Assembly: GCA_001599595.1 (NCBI GenBank)
Contig: BCHH01000008.1
Coordinates: forward strand, 788,220 to 852,219
DNA length: 64,000 bases
From: Beverwykella pulmonaria
Lineage: Eukaryota > Ascomycota > Dothideomycetes > Pleosporales > Melanommataceae
Reading direction: 5' to 3'
Of the stretch, positions 1 through 11,638 are shown in pieces; within the stretch, counting starts at the first letter, position 1; every line of letters begins with the position of its first letter. The notes beneath the pieces are model-generated. The model did no database searches and was not told the origin of the DNA. It saw only the letters and a list, made by a program, of their open reading frames with translations. Position numbers and translations under genes: made by a program.

Positions 1-53
1 CCCATCAATCTAAAGCGAGCTGTACGACGTACCAATGGTTTCCAGTGCGTCCG

Positions 54-1445
54 ATGGATTACCAAACTTTCAATAGCCAACAGCACCTGCCCCCTTCGTT
101 CAGCGGTCCGTTCTCCACCGCCTCTGCAGCACATCTCGCCCAGCCCACCACACATTCCCCGCAACATCAACAGCTGTACGCGGATCCACAAGCCCGGCTC
201 CAGCAGTCGACCCCGTCGCCGTTCCCCTACGCCCAGCAGCAGTTCACGCCCAATGGCCAAGCCGGTGGGATTGGGATGCCCCCCGTGGGTGGCGTTGCGG
301 CCAGCGCCATAATGCAGCCTGGCCTGTCGCATAACCAGAACCAGCTTCACCAGGCACGAGGTAAGCCCAAGTGATGAGCGCCGTCCCCCCGCCGTCCTGC
401 TTCCCCAGAGCGGTGCTGACGAGTCGCCATGGAGCAGCCGCTCTCCACCACCAGCAACAGCAGCAGCAACAACAACACCAGCAACAGCAGGCGCAGCAAC
501 AGCAGCAACAACAACAACAACAACAACACCAACTGCAATCGTCGCCGAGCCCGTACTCAACTGCTCCCTACGCGCAGGCCCTCGCGTCGCCCGCCCACCA
601 GCAGTTCGTGCAGAACCGCCAGACAGCCTCACCCTCGAGCGCGAGCAACAACGCAACGTCGTATGCCACATCCCGCGCCCAGCAGCCGTCGCCTAGCCTC
701 GTGCCGTCCAACGCGAACACCCAGCAACAGCCCATGAACCTGCCCTCGAGCCAGCCCCCGACATCCCAAGCTCAGTTGCCATCGCAGTCCATGGCACAGG
801 TACAGACGCCCGTGAAGGCCACGCCGCCGTCGCCCCTGTCGCCCGTTGCGCAGGCCCGAGAAAAGGACCGGATGACCACGTTGCTGGAGATCAACAACTT
901 GCTAATCCAAGAAGTCGTAGAGCTGCAAAGCCAGGGGAGGGCGGGGCACATTGGGCCCACCCCAGAAGGGAGGCCAGAGGGAGACAAGCAACAACCCCCT
1001 GCAAAGGAATACGTCGAGTGAGTCCGCCCTGTCTCTCTTCCCTTCACACACTAATCACACATGCAGCTGCATGCGCCGACTGCAATCCAACCTCTCTTTC
1101 CTCGCCCAGAACGCAGAAAAGCATCACAAGCCCAACCAAGCCATACAGCCCGGGCCCGCCATAATGGCCATCCCATCTGCGCCTCCCGAACTCGTCGAAT
1201 TATACACGAAACTTCAAGAACTCTACCCCGGATGGAAAGGCCAGGCTACACAAATGAAAGCTTCACCGGGACCACAACAACGTATGGGATCTACGTCACA
1301 GCCGCCTAACAGCGCCGGGTTGCAGAACAACATGAATCCGCCGAACAGTGCCGGCTTACAGAACCACATGCAGCCGCTCAATAGCACAGGAATGCAGCAG
1401 AATATGCAAAATATGAACAACAATATCAAACCGCAGCAATTCTAA
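54..1445 (+). CDS. SS18/SSXT-type SWI/SNF complex subunit, glutamine-rich
   Basis: Three exons: 54..360, 438..1017 and 1067..1445, giving about 421 residues. Introns are 361..437 (GTAAGC donor, GCTGAC branch site, GAGCAG acceptor) and 1018..1066 (GTGAGT, CTAAT, ATGCAG). The N-terminal two thirds is Gln/Pro/Ser-rich with a polyQ tract. The recognisable part is an SSXT (SNH) domain split by intron 2: a helix with TLLEINNLLIQEVVELQ, then CMRRLQSNLSFLAQNAE, matching the SS18 pattern of 'NNxLI..' followed by 'LxxNLxYLA'. SS18-family proteins are subunits of SWI/SNF chromatin remodellers, so a nuclear coactivator role is expected. The C-terminus holds short Asn/Gly/Met/Gln repeats. The start is the first ATG (MDYQTF); the frame is open further upstream to the window edge, so an earlier exon cannot be excluded. 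The family call is firm; the exact first acceptor (410 or 437) is less so. Confidence 0.82.
452..532 (+). repeat. CAG/CAA polyglutamine-coding tract
   Basis: A run of CAG and CAA codons with a few CAC and GCG codons encodes a Gln-rich stretch inside the SSXT-type protein. The mixed CAG/CAA use makes it an interrupted repeat, which is generally more stable than a pure one. Confidence 0.9.
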
Positions 1446-2309
1446 TGTTTCCACAGCAAACCATTCGCCACGCGTGAAATCTGCCAGTTCGCCAATATTG
1501 TATTTCTATAATTATTTTGGGTTACAACACAACACGACATAGAGCAGCCAATAGGGCCTTTTTTTCTGGAGGTGTGTATACATGCAATATCTGCAAATCG
1601 CGGGTCGGTGTCATTTGGAGCCAAAACAACATCAAAACGGGCGGGGGTTGGTGATCTTGGGCGGTTTTAGGGGTCGGGTACGGACTTTGCGCGTTCTGGT
1701 CAATCATGGTGTTGGGATAGTTTGTTTTTTCCATGCTGGGTTCAGTCCAGTCCTGTTCCTGGCATCTTCCCTAATAGCTTGCTGCTCGCTCGATACCTTT
1801 CAGCTCATTGTGTTATTCAAGATTGCATTGTATGATGTGGTATTCTTTATGTCACGTGATGATTGTATTCACTTCGACTACACACTCGGTTCGCTTGCCA
1901 AGAGAGTGACAATTGTGGATATAAATACTACTAACATGATTACCGAAAATGGCGTGTGGAGACACGGCTGCAAGGAAAGGGTTGAATTGACTAGGAAATG
2001 TCTAATCATTGATGTCATTGAAAATCATAGCAGCATCCATCTGTCCCATTTCATCGTCCGTTCATTATAGCCTCGTAACCTGCTGAAAGAGAAGAAACCT
2101 GAAAAGAGAAGGTAAAAACGGAGAAAATACCCAAATAGACCTTCTACACCTGTATGCCTCTACCAAGAGCAGATCAAGAGCACTGGAGCCGAGGAAAGCG
2201 GCTGGCTGCACAAGACCAGCTCTGGCAAAGGGCGCATTGGATATCGAAAGCCCAAAAGAAAGCAGGTGACATAAACAGGGAAAAGAAAAAAAGAAAAAGA
2301 AAAAAACAT
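1446..2309. other. Spacer between SSXT gene and convergent DUF3824 gene
   Basis: This holds the 3' ends of two convergent genes. An open frame on the + strand (1582..2070) has no recognisable domain and no coding-like composition, and I treat it as chance. Near 2100 and 2280-2310 there are purine-rich runs, the latter abutting the DUF3824 stop codon. Confidence 0.6.
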
Positions 2310-4787
2310 CTAACCGCCAAATAACCCCGTGAGAACACTTTCCAGTGTGTCAGCCAAAGGATCATCATCCCTCCGCCGCCCGTGGTCGTCAAAGCGCGGT
2401 GGAAGCTCAATGGTAGAGCCCGAAGATATAGAATCAGGGGAGTCATCGCGATGGTGACGGTGGTTGCCAGAGCCGCGGTGTCTCTCCCTCTCTTTAACAT
2501 CTCTGTCCTCTCCATGTCGTTCGTCCCTCCTCCGTTCGGAAGACTGTTCTTGCGGATTGAGATCGAATTGGACAGATTTGGTGGATTGGACTGGGGCTGG
2601 CGCAATCGGACTGTTTATACCACCTGTGTTGGGGGATGTGTTAGCTATGCGAACTCCGCGGTCTGGCGAAAGCCTAGACGCACCACGATTGATGTGCTCA
2701 GGATTAGATGGAGCACTCACATTGTCATCCGGACGCCGTCTGTGGTCTTGGGCGTAAGGATTGCCGGGCTCCTGGACCGGAGGTGGCGTGTATCCGTTAG
2801 GGCGATATTCGGACGCAGGGCCGTTGTTAAGGGGGGGTGGAGGATAGTCTGCTGGATTATATGGGCTGTATGGGGGATAGTTGTGGTCTACGGGCTGCGT
2901 TGGGGGAGGGGGGAAATAGTTGGTTTCAGGGAAGTATCGGCCTTCTGGATTAGGAGTTTGGGTAGGGCTGTAGCTGCTGGTGGAGTAGGCTGCGTCTTCT
3001 TGTCCTGTTGCGTCTCAGTAAACCCTTCAAGTCTATAGTCAAGCGATAAACTCACTCTGCCGTTCCTTTTCAGCCTTCTTCCGATCTCGCCTCTTCGCGG
3101 CTTCGTGGGCAGCCAAACCAGCTACGCCAGCGATTGCAGCTCCTTCTGCGGCGGCTCGAGCGCGACTCTTGCTCCGGCTGCGGCTCGAATGATGTCGACG
3201 TCGATCGTCCGAAGATGATGATGAAGTGCGGCGCCTGTGCCGACGACCATTGCGGCTCACAACCGGATCGGTATAGATAGGATCACCACCGTACTCTACA
3301 AAGGGTGTGTCACTTGCTGTGCTACGCCGCCGGGTGCCTGAGGGTACCGACCTAGACCTCGATCCTCTCGACCTCGACCTCGACCTTGACCTCGACAATT
3401 CCTTAGCCTCCTTCTTGGCCTTATGCTTCTCGTACAATCCAGTCACGGCGGCCCCAGTCGCTCCGGCAGCAGCAATTTCCGCACCTTGTCGAATGCGGCT
3501 GTGGCTTCGTTTGCCTTCGCGTTTACGTGACTTGCTTCGGGCGTGCTCGACAATGCCCGCAATAGCAGCACTGGCAAGACCGGCCTGTGCCACTTTGTGC
3601 TTGCGGTGTTCCGGATCCATGTGTCTGCTCTTGGACCTGCCCCTATCACTTTCAATGGCGATGGGCACGGAAGATCTCCTACGCCTTGATCTGCTTCGCC
3701 GGTCCTCAATGATGGTGGTATTGTTGCCCTTCTTGTTCCGTCCTGCTGCATAGGCGATGGCACCAATACTTGCCAGTGCGGCAACCGTTCCGAGCTTCTT
3801 TGCTCTGGACCTTGATCGGCTTCGGTGATGTTTGCGTCCGCGCCCCTCTGGAGAGCTAGACCTGGAGCGGTCCCTCCTGAGTCGGCTGATAGCTTCGGCA
3901 CCCACGGCGCCCAGTGCTCCATATCCAAGGGCCTGACGAACATGAGGGCCTGGATCTTCGCCCTGGCGCCTCCGATGATGCCTCACCAGCTCCGCTGCAG
4001 CGACGCCGCCGAGAACACCTTCGGCAAGATGTCGACGGTGGTGCGGGCTCGTGTCTCGGCCCCAGGTGTCCTTCTCTTTGTGTACGAAAACGATATCGTC
4101 GTCGCTGTAGGCATCCCGGTGGCCGTAGCGGTCACGGCTGTATTCGCGTTCGTCGTAGTAAGCCTCTTCCCGGCGACCTCCTCGATCGATCTCCTTGACT
4201 TTGCGTTCGTAATAGTAGTCTTCTTCCCTGCGAGGAGGGGGTTCTCGGCGTACCACTTGTCTCTCTTCGGCGACCTCAGCACGCTCAACGAGCTCAAGCT
4301 GGGGCTCTTCACGCCGTATGATAATCTGCTGGCGGACGGGCTCCTGGACAATAATGGGCTGGAGCGCCTCCTGCCGGATGATGATGGGCTGCAGTTGGGG
4401 GGCCTCGGGGCGGTAAAATTCCGTGGACTTGGAGTATCTCTCCAGCTCGAACGGGGAGTGCCTTGGGGACTCGAGTTCGTACTCGCGTTCCAAGCGGATC
4501 TCCCTCCTCACGGGCGACGGGGACCGCTCTACCTCGCGCTCAATGACGTACTCCCGAACCTCGCGGCGGGGTGGCGAGGGCGAGCGTTCAACGACATACT
4601 CCCTGATCTCCCGGCGCTCTTGAATTGGCTCGCGGTCGTGGCGCACGAGGGTCATCTCAGATTCGTACCTGTCTTCCTCCAGGGTTCGATCGGGGATTTT
4701 GTAGCGCTTGACTGTGGTGTAGCTGCGTCCTGGGCCGCGGGACGAGCCCGCCTCCCAGTCCCGCTCAGTTCTGTAAATAGTCGACAT
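2310..4787 (-). CDS. DUF3824 domain protein, Arg/Ser- and Glu-rich
   Basis: Two exons on the minus strand: 4787..3056 and 3004..2310, about 808 residues. The intron 3005..3055 starts GTGAGT; a nearer acceptor at 3014 would also keep the frame and differ by three codons. The start chosen is the ATG for MSTIYRTERDW; the frame extends upstream without another ATG. The N-terminal third is charged with repeated RREIREYVVER / SPSPPRRE blocks. The middle and C-terminal parts alternate Ala/Gly-rich hydrophobic helices (for example around HLAEGVLGGVAAAELV and LGTVAALASIGAIAYAAG) with RSRSRS-type runs, the arrangement typical of fungal DUF3824 proteins. The last exon is Pro-rich then ends in a conserved-looking acidic tail closing with GLFGG. 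Function of the family is unknown; glycine-zipper-like helices suggest membrane association, which is inference. Confidence 0.8.
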
Positions 4788-5302
4788 GGCGGGTAGGCGC
4801 GGAATGGCGGGGTCGGGCTCTGCAGCCGGCGCAAAGTGGTACGGGTATGTAGTCGCGCTCGAGGTGCGTGCTACTGGCAAATCAAGGCGGGTTGCAGCGC
4901 TCGTCTGTTGTTTATGGCGGCTGTGGTGAATGGCAGAAGTTCGGAGTGGTGTCGACTGCCCGAGTGGTGGTTGGCGGGGTCGGCTCGTTAATCAATGCAC
5001 TGAGCGAACGGGAAGGAGGAGGGTGCGCGCAGTGCGCTGAAGGTGGTAGTGGTGGTGGTTGCTGTTGTTGCTGTTGTTGGCGGCGATAGTGTTGAAGTGG
5101 GGAAGAATTAGGGAGTGCGGAGGCACGGCGGCGGGCAGGCCAAAATAAGAGGGCGGGATCAGGCGCCGCAACCTGCAACTTGCGAGGCTGGCCGGGTGCT
5201 TCCCAGTTGTGGAGAGAGGAAGTCTGGTGATGACGTATGACGGCACCACCTGGGACTCAACACACTACCAAATCTGCCACCGAACTGTCAAAACGCCCAA
5301 CT

Positions 5303-5349
5303 GGAACAACAGGGACAACAGGGACAACAGGGACAACGGGAACAACTGG
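5303..5349. repeat. Short tandem repeat, 9-base unit
   Basis: About four imperfect copies of GGGACAACA in tandem, in the spacer upstream of the DUF3824 gene. Confidence 0.8.
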
Positions 5350-7741
5350 CCCCTGAGCGCGAGGACAGCCCGCCTGTCTCTAAATACTTCGCGCGCGGTT
5401 AAGGCCACGGCATGTCGCCCGTTGCCCTGCCCTGCTCGCTGAATGCCACCGTTTCCTGTTCGCGCCGTCCTGTCTGCGCCGCGGCCGCTTGGACACACGA
5501 CACACGAGGAGTCGGGTCGCTGCTGTCATGGCACAAGCAGCGCTTCTCCTTTCACCTCTCTTTCTCAACACCCTTCACACCGGACCGTAGCAGGTTATTA
5601 CTACGAGCGGTTGCCTTTGCATAGCCCTGATACGGTGAGGAAAGCGGCCGCAGACCGGCCAGTGGCTGATGCAGGATCCGGGGCTACTGAGCAGTTCAAG
5701 AGTCAACAGAGTGCTGCCTCCAGGGCTGTTCACCTTCTGACCAACAGAAACTGCGCGCGCTCTTCAACCACCGTGTTGCCGACCGCGCATGCTATGCGTG
5801 ATCGGGCCCCCCCAGCCTTGGACGGGGCAGACACCGGAATGATCACAAGGCTTTGGAGCCCATCGTGTCTGGGAATACCATGCCACGCGTTGCATACAAC
5901 ATGCACATTTCTCGACACGCTAGCACTTATGACGGAGTCAAAAGTACAGTTGTCGTGTCAGATGCGCATCTGGCCGGCAGAGCCTCTGGCTGCACAAAGG
6001 CTCCACGTCCACTCTCCCAAGCGGTTTCTCTCCTCAGCTGTCTTTCCCAAGGGAAGGAAGGATCCGATTTCCAGTCCAATATTTGGCTGCAGCTTATCAG
6101 ATCACGTATTCTGTTCGCACTTCCCGCCCCAGTTTTTTCCTTGCTAGTTTCAAATATCCCTGCATATATCGACATTCTTAATCTGAAACTTATGTGCTCA
6201 TCGTTCTGCCACAACGCGAACGGCTGGTCTGTTCGCCTTTGGGCATGCTTGCCTCCAAAATACTGCCGCCTGCGATGTGGGCTGCAGGATAGGATACATG
6301 ATGTCTCTGGGGAGTCTTTGCCTGGCGATTGCCCTGGGAAACTTCTTCGCCATGGCAGAGATAGCCAAGGCTGAGACGCTTGTCGATGTTAAGGTTCAAA
6401 AAATGAGGCTAGGAAATGCAGATGTCTTTCCCACTGCGAGCTGACATGTGCGTGAGTCTCCAGGCGGTTGGGTCAGATCTTCGCGAGACCACTTCCTTAG
6501 CTCGATTGCTATGCTCTTTTGCGAACATAGTTTGTGGCGGAACTTGTTGTTGCCAGATACGTGGGATTGGAAGCGAATGTTGCATCACGCCGCTACTGGT
6601 ACTCTCACGTACAGGACATGTGGTACCTTTTCATTCATCAGGCTACTTCATCGGAACTGCCCTTTCGTCCAAGTATGAATGTGGAGTGACCCACTTCCAC
6701 GATTTGTCAGGTAAATTCAAATGGCAGCCGCGCAATTCTCACGAGAGGTGGCAAGGACTTGTGTAACACAGTCCTTAGCTATCTTCCAGAAACATCTCTA
6801 CACCATAGGCCCATGCCAGCAATGTTCTTGCGCACTCTGAGTTGGTATACTCAAAACAATAGTAGGAGCGTCTCTGAGTAACCCAGCGCTTCCAACTCTT
6901 GAACACTCGCTGAGGATCTAATTATTTGTCTGAATGCGGCAGAAGAGGAAGCAAGCAAGCTACTGGGCAGTTCGCGTCCACTTACGTACTGGTAGTTTGT
7001 TTCAGACTCTCACCGGAGGTAGAGTCAGTGCTTGCATTCAAGGTTGGAGTTCCGGTGAGGTAACCATCAGAACAAGATCCCGTTCTGACACCTCTAGTTT
7101 ATCGCGTGTAAACTTAAGGGGCCTCGTGTTCGGCGTCGGGTCATTGGGTTCCACGAGGCTATCAAAACAGACGGCGGGAGGCTAGTTGTACGACTTGTAC
7201 CCACAGCCTTGGGGGCCGCAATATCATGGCATGACTCCGTAAAACGGCAAGTTCAGGTCTGAGCATTTCGAAATACTACATGACCATGTTTATCAATCCA
7301 TATGGGCATAGGGACTGGCATAAAGACGCTTCTTTCATGGTCTTAAATGGATCTCCGGACGAGGACTTGCCCCTGACGGACAACCAATGCATAGGAACAA
7401 CGATTTTCCCGCTCCGGCTCTTCGAAATAGAAAATCAAAAACTTCAAGCTGACTCTTCCTTTGCTCTGACATGCAGCGCACCAGTGCGGCGAGAAGAAAG
7501 CTGACGGTTTCAGGCCAGTTTGCCGTAAGGTGCAGCTTTCAGCCGGGGGCATCAAAGGAATGCTGAGTGATGTCTTGGCGGTCTCGAGTCTGCTGAAGAG
7601 CTTCCTTCTACCGTTTCGTAGGGATTCCTTCGATGCCTCCCAACAAGGAGACAGCGCAGCCTGGTGATTTCCATGTACGAAGCAGAGAAGACCCCTGGTC
7701 AAGCCCGGACATAAACGAAGAAACCGTCCTCCACGCGTAAC

Positions 7742-7778
7742 GCCAAGACCTTACCAAGACCTCGCCAAGACCTCGCCG
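7742..7778. repeat. Short tandem repeat, 11-base unit
   Basis: Three imperfect copies of CCAAGACCTCG in tandem, about 700 bases upstream of the acyltransferase start. Confidence 0.75.
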
Positions 7779-7994
7779 AGATCATCAGGCGTTCTAAAGG
7801 GGAAATGCGATCTTCCGCCACAATGCAAATGGGAGAGCATAGGACCAATCAGTATCCTCAGCGGAGGCCTTAGTCTTGACCGCCCGTTAGATCAAAAACG
7901 CTTGCTTTTGCACTCAGGAGAAAGAGGGAAAAACGTCGAGATGGACTTGCACAGCGCAGCAGGGACATCTGAAGTGTTTGTACTGTGATTTTAA

Positions 7995-8210
7995 CGTTAT
8001 ATAGGCGACGTTGTGCGAGATGACCGGGCTAGCGGCGTGCCTGCTTCCGATACAGGAAAACCTCCGAAGTCTTCCTCCACCTCAGCCCGTCGCAAAACCG
8101 TGGGCTCAGGGCTGTCCGCACAAAGCTTGCTAATCTTCTTGGCGGCCAACCGCATATCCGAGTTTAGGGATGGCGGCGGCAGGGTTACGGGCGTGTCGTC
8201 CAACGACTAA
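7995..8210 (+). other. Coding-like island, possible terminal exon or gene remnant
   Basis: An open frame of about 71 codons starts just after an in-frame stop and ends with TAA. It has no ATG of its own, but a TATATAG acceptor-like site precedes GCGAC at 8005. The translation contains KTVGSGLSAQSLLIFLAANR and then SEFRDGGGRVTG, which looks more protein-like than the surrounding frames. The opposite strand is also open over most of the same interval (8203..7997), so which strand, if any, is coding is undecided. No family is recognised and no upstream exon was found. Confidence 0.25.
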
Positions 8211-8471
8211 CTCGCTGCTCTCCACAATCTCCCTATAACGAACCTCCTTTCCTGCTTGCGCTCACTTCCTCCTCTCTTCCCTCACTGTCTCATTCCGCTA
8301 CTCCCTCCTGAGGTCCCGTCTGAAGCCACTTCATACCAACCCGTTCCATGGTTGTCTGGGGATTTTGACGCAGGGCAATGCCTATGACAACGCTCGTTTC
8401 TATTTAAACCCAGCAGTTTTTTCTTGACCGCACTCAACAACCGCGCCCGACTTTCTTTACCTCCGTCCAAC

Positions 8472-9923
8472 ATGGCTCCTCGAGACGCCAACTGGATCGA
8501 TGTGAGTAGCTCACATTCTGCGCCCCAACTCTCCACCGTGCAACCCGTGCTGATACCTGGGTTTCTATACAGGGCCTCCGAGGCATAGCGTCGTTTATGG
8601 TGGTGTGCGGCCACTTGTGCACCGCTTTTGTGCCATGGCTACATTCGCCTGCACACGATCCCAAGTCCGCCCCGCATCTCTTCCAGCTACCCTTCTTCCG
8701 CCTCGCCGTGGGCGGCCGCAGCGCTGTCGCCCTCTTCTTCCTCATAACGGGCTATGTGAACGCGATTGGGCCAATTGGGAAGTCGCGTGCAGGGAATACG
8801 GATGCTGCGTTCAACGGAATTGCTCGCAGCGCCCTCGCTCGGTCTGGGAGGTTGATTCTCCCCACCATGATCGCAACGATGCTTAGCTGGTTCCTCGCGC
8901 AGACCAACGCATACCACATGACCAAGCATGTAGACTCGACATGGATTCGCCAGGGCTGGCATCGACAGGAGCCTACTATGTGGATGGCCTTCAAGTCCCT
9001 CGTAAGAGCCGAGGTTGAGACGTGGACGATTGGCTGGGACGACTATGACGGCACACAGTGGACGTTGCATCTGTTCCTCGAGGGCAGCATGCTGGTGTAC
9101 ATGACCATGTTCGCAACGGTCCTGGTTAAGCCCAAAGCGAGGTTTCTGATTTACGCCGTGCTCTATCTGTACTTTTGGCAACTCGGCGAGAGTAAGGCTT
9201 CCGTTCTGCAGTCTAGCATGAATGCGCGCGCTAACTTGCCCAGATCTCGCTATCGGTGCCTTGAAGGGATTGAACATTGTATTTGGCATGTTCGTGGCTG
9301 AACTGCACAACCACTACAAAGACTCAGCCACATCGGTCCTCCCCGCTCCAATGCCCGGTATCATGATATTGGTGGGCATGTTCATGGCTGGATATCCCCA
9401 GGATGCCGCGCAGAATGCCCGTTGGTCGCATACGATGCAGAAGTTTATGCATTCCGTCACCGTGAAGGACTCGGACGTTCGACGTTATTGGGACCACCTG
9501 GGCGCTTCGACCGTTCTTCTGGGTATTTTCTTCTCCCGGAACGCACGCCGAGTCCTCACCTCGCCCATTTTCAACTTCGTCGGCCGTGTCAGTTTCCCGG
9601 TATACCTCATGCACAACACAATGATTAAGACCGTCCTGACTTGGATGGTCTATTTACCCTCGGCCATGAATCCTCCAAGGAACGAGAAGGGAGAGCAGAT
9701 GGATCTGCAGCGCGGCTCCACAGTACACATCTTCGTTGCCGTGGCTCTTTTCTACTACATTCTTTATCGCCTCGCATCCCTTTGGGTCGAGTACATCGAC
9801 CCCGTATGCGCCAAAATCGTCAACACGTTCACCAAATGGGCGTACGGCGACACACAGTCCTCGCACAGCGGGCCCATTCTCCGCAGCAGCGGATCCATAG
9901 AGAAAACGGTCCTCCCAGCATAA
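8472..9923 (+). CDS. Acyltransferase-3 family integral membrane protein
   Basis: Three exons: 8472..8501, 8573..9191 and 9244..9923, about 442 residues. The first exon is only ten codons and splices so that DGLRGIASFMVV reads through; this DGLRG(I/L)A motif is the hallmark start of acyltransferase-3 (NolL/OatA-like) proteins. A His follows in VVCGHLC, and GGRSAVALFFLITGYVNA is the second conserved block. About ten hydrophobic segments are visible, ending with FVGRVSFPVYLMHNTMIK, the family's C-terminal block. Intron 1 is 71 bases and intron 2 is 52 bases (GTAAGG..CCCAG). Family members move acyl groups from the cytosol onto sugars or small molecules across a membrane; the substrate here is unknown. 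Fungal homologues occur both in secondary-metabolite clusters and alone; no cluster genes are adjacent. Confidence 0.88.
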
Positions 9924-11638
9924 CACACTGCTACTTTTGCTTGGCCACTGGTGTTGGGGCACTTCTGCGTACATGATTCGGAGCCGAAGCCTCCTCATTT
10001 GTCTCTTAAATACCTTTTCACCTACACTGATCTCTGTACAGTCTGAAGCCTTGTGGCGAACTTCTTATACCCTGACTTACATTTCGAATCTTGGAAACAT
10101 GGGCGGATTACAGCGCAATTTTGAAGAAGATATCCTATTGTTTATATTTTTACGCTGGTTTTTGGATCAACAGGGGGCGGGGGATTCGAAATCGAAGGCT
10201 GCAAATCAGGGACAAATATACCCATGATGGCGTCTATCTAGAAATGGGAAGGGCATCATTTTATGTTACAGCTCTTGTTTTGGGTCAATCATGGGCCGAG
10301 GGAAAAGACCTACAGTGGGAAATTGTTGGAGGGCCGGAAGAATCAACCATGTGTCCAAAGTCTGGTTCCCCGTCACGTGAATCGCAATATCTTGAACAGA
10401 CATGTTTTCTGATCTGCCAAGCCAATGAGTCGTTGCTCACGAAGTCGCCCAATCCAACCTGTGGCTGTGTGCAGAGCTCGAGCTCGATTCAGCGGTCCAC
10501 CGACCACCGTAAGCACTCCTGGCCGGTGATCTAGCACCTCTCGGCCCACAACTCAGGCACTTCAGACCCGCTGGCCATCATATGAAGCCCCTTCCAGTTG
10601 TCCACCTTGATCACGCAAGCAGCACCAATTCCTTGGTAAGGTGCTCATCATCATCACCACTCTCTGTCCCCCACCTCGTGGCCTACACAATTCACCACAT
10701 CTTATCCAAACCCAAAAATTCCAACCTCAACCCCAGCCATGGAAAACAGAGGACAATGATTTTAGCCCGCCAACTCCAACCCCACATGGCAAAACAAAAA
10801 AAGACCTTTTAAGTCTCAGCCATAGTAACCAGGCATATCGGCTTTTCACTCCCTAGCCTCAACCTACGAATCCACTCATCACTGAGCTCGTCTCGGATTT
10901 TCAGTCAGAGATGAACCCGCCATGAGCGAGCGAGGTGTGTGTGAGGATAGAACAGTTGAATTTGCGAGAGTGCGGATGTGGTTTATATACGCGGATCGAG
11001 GAATGTGATGGAATGGAGATGGTGCAACGGCTGGGAAGACAGGGCGCTATCGGGTTTTCACCTCCCCTTCACCGGCTTGGCGTTAATTGTTTGTTTGTTT
11101 GTTTGTTTGGGCGCGGGATGGATAGGAGTCACGGCAGCAGGAGTCGTGACTGTTAGGGATGTGCTGGTGAGGCTGTGGGGACGCTGGTTGGCGGAGTTCG
11201 GAGCCGACTCGATGCTTTAATGTAGAGAAGACATGTGAAAGAGGTGTCGCGAGCAAAAGGGATCACTCTCGCCGCTTCATGGTTGAGGTGCCGGATGGTG
11301 CGCGAGTTGGTTGGGTGGCTGGCTTTTGCGGCATTTTCACGATGGGGGTTGGCGAGGCATTGTGAATAGAAAGCCACGATATGAAATCGACGATCGAGGT
11401 CAAGCAGCTCAGCTTGCGCCAGAGTGGGGGTGGGGGGTCCATATTCTATCCTGTGATGGCAAATATTGTGGGGAGGTGGATGGCTGGGGTTCGCGATTCC
11501 TACCCTCGAGGCGAGGAGTTGTGGATGGGGAAGTCACGATGGGATTTCAATGGTCGAGACCAAGCATCTTGGCTTTGTTACAGAGTGGAGAGAGGCGTCA
11601 TATCCCTCGTACACGAAGTTAGTCTGTCTACTTCTCCT
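9924..11638. other. 1.7 kb spacer between convergent genes
   Basis: This holds the 3' flanks of the acyltransferase (+) and FAD monooxygenase (-) genes. Only short unconvincing frames are seen. A TTTG tetranucleotide run lies at about 11087..11109. Confidence 0.6.
11087..11109. repeat. TTTG tetranucleotide microsatellite
   Basis: Five consecutive TTTG-type units in a non-coding spacer. Confidence 0.85.

Larger units (their letters stand above)
4788..8471. other. 3.7 kb gene-poor spacer (divergent promoters)
   Basis: This lies between the starts of the DUF3824 gene (-) and the acyltransferase gene (+), so it holds both promoters. I find no domain-bearing gene. The longest frame (5443..6147, +) has no family resemblance. 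A short stretch at 7995..8210 looks coding-like and is listed separately. Two small tandem repeats (about 5303..5349 and 7742..7778) are present. Confidence 0.55.

Noticed and set aside
1582..2070. 162-codon + strand frame in the spacer after the SSXT gene
   Set aside because: No domain, odd composition (long Val/Phe/Leu-rich then AT-rich), and sits in the 3' flank of two convergent genes.
3825..4796. 323-codon + strand frame opposite the DUF3824 gene
   Set aside because: A mirror of the repetitive Arg/Ser/Glu-rich coding strand; no domain of its own.
5443..6147. 234-codon + strand frame
   Set aside because: No recognisable family, no coding-like pattern, no splice partners; looks like a chance frame in a GC-rich leader region.
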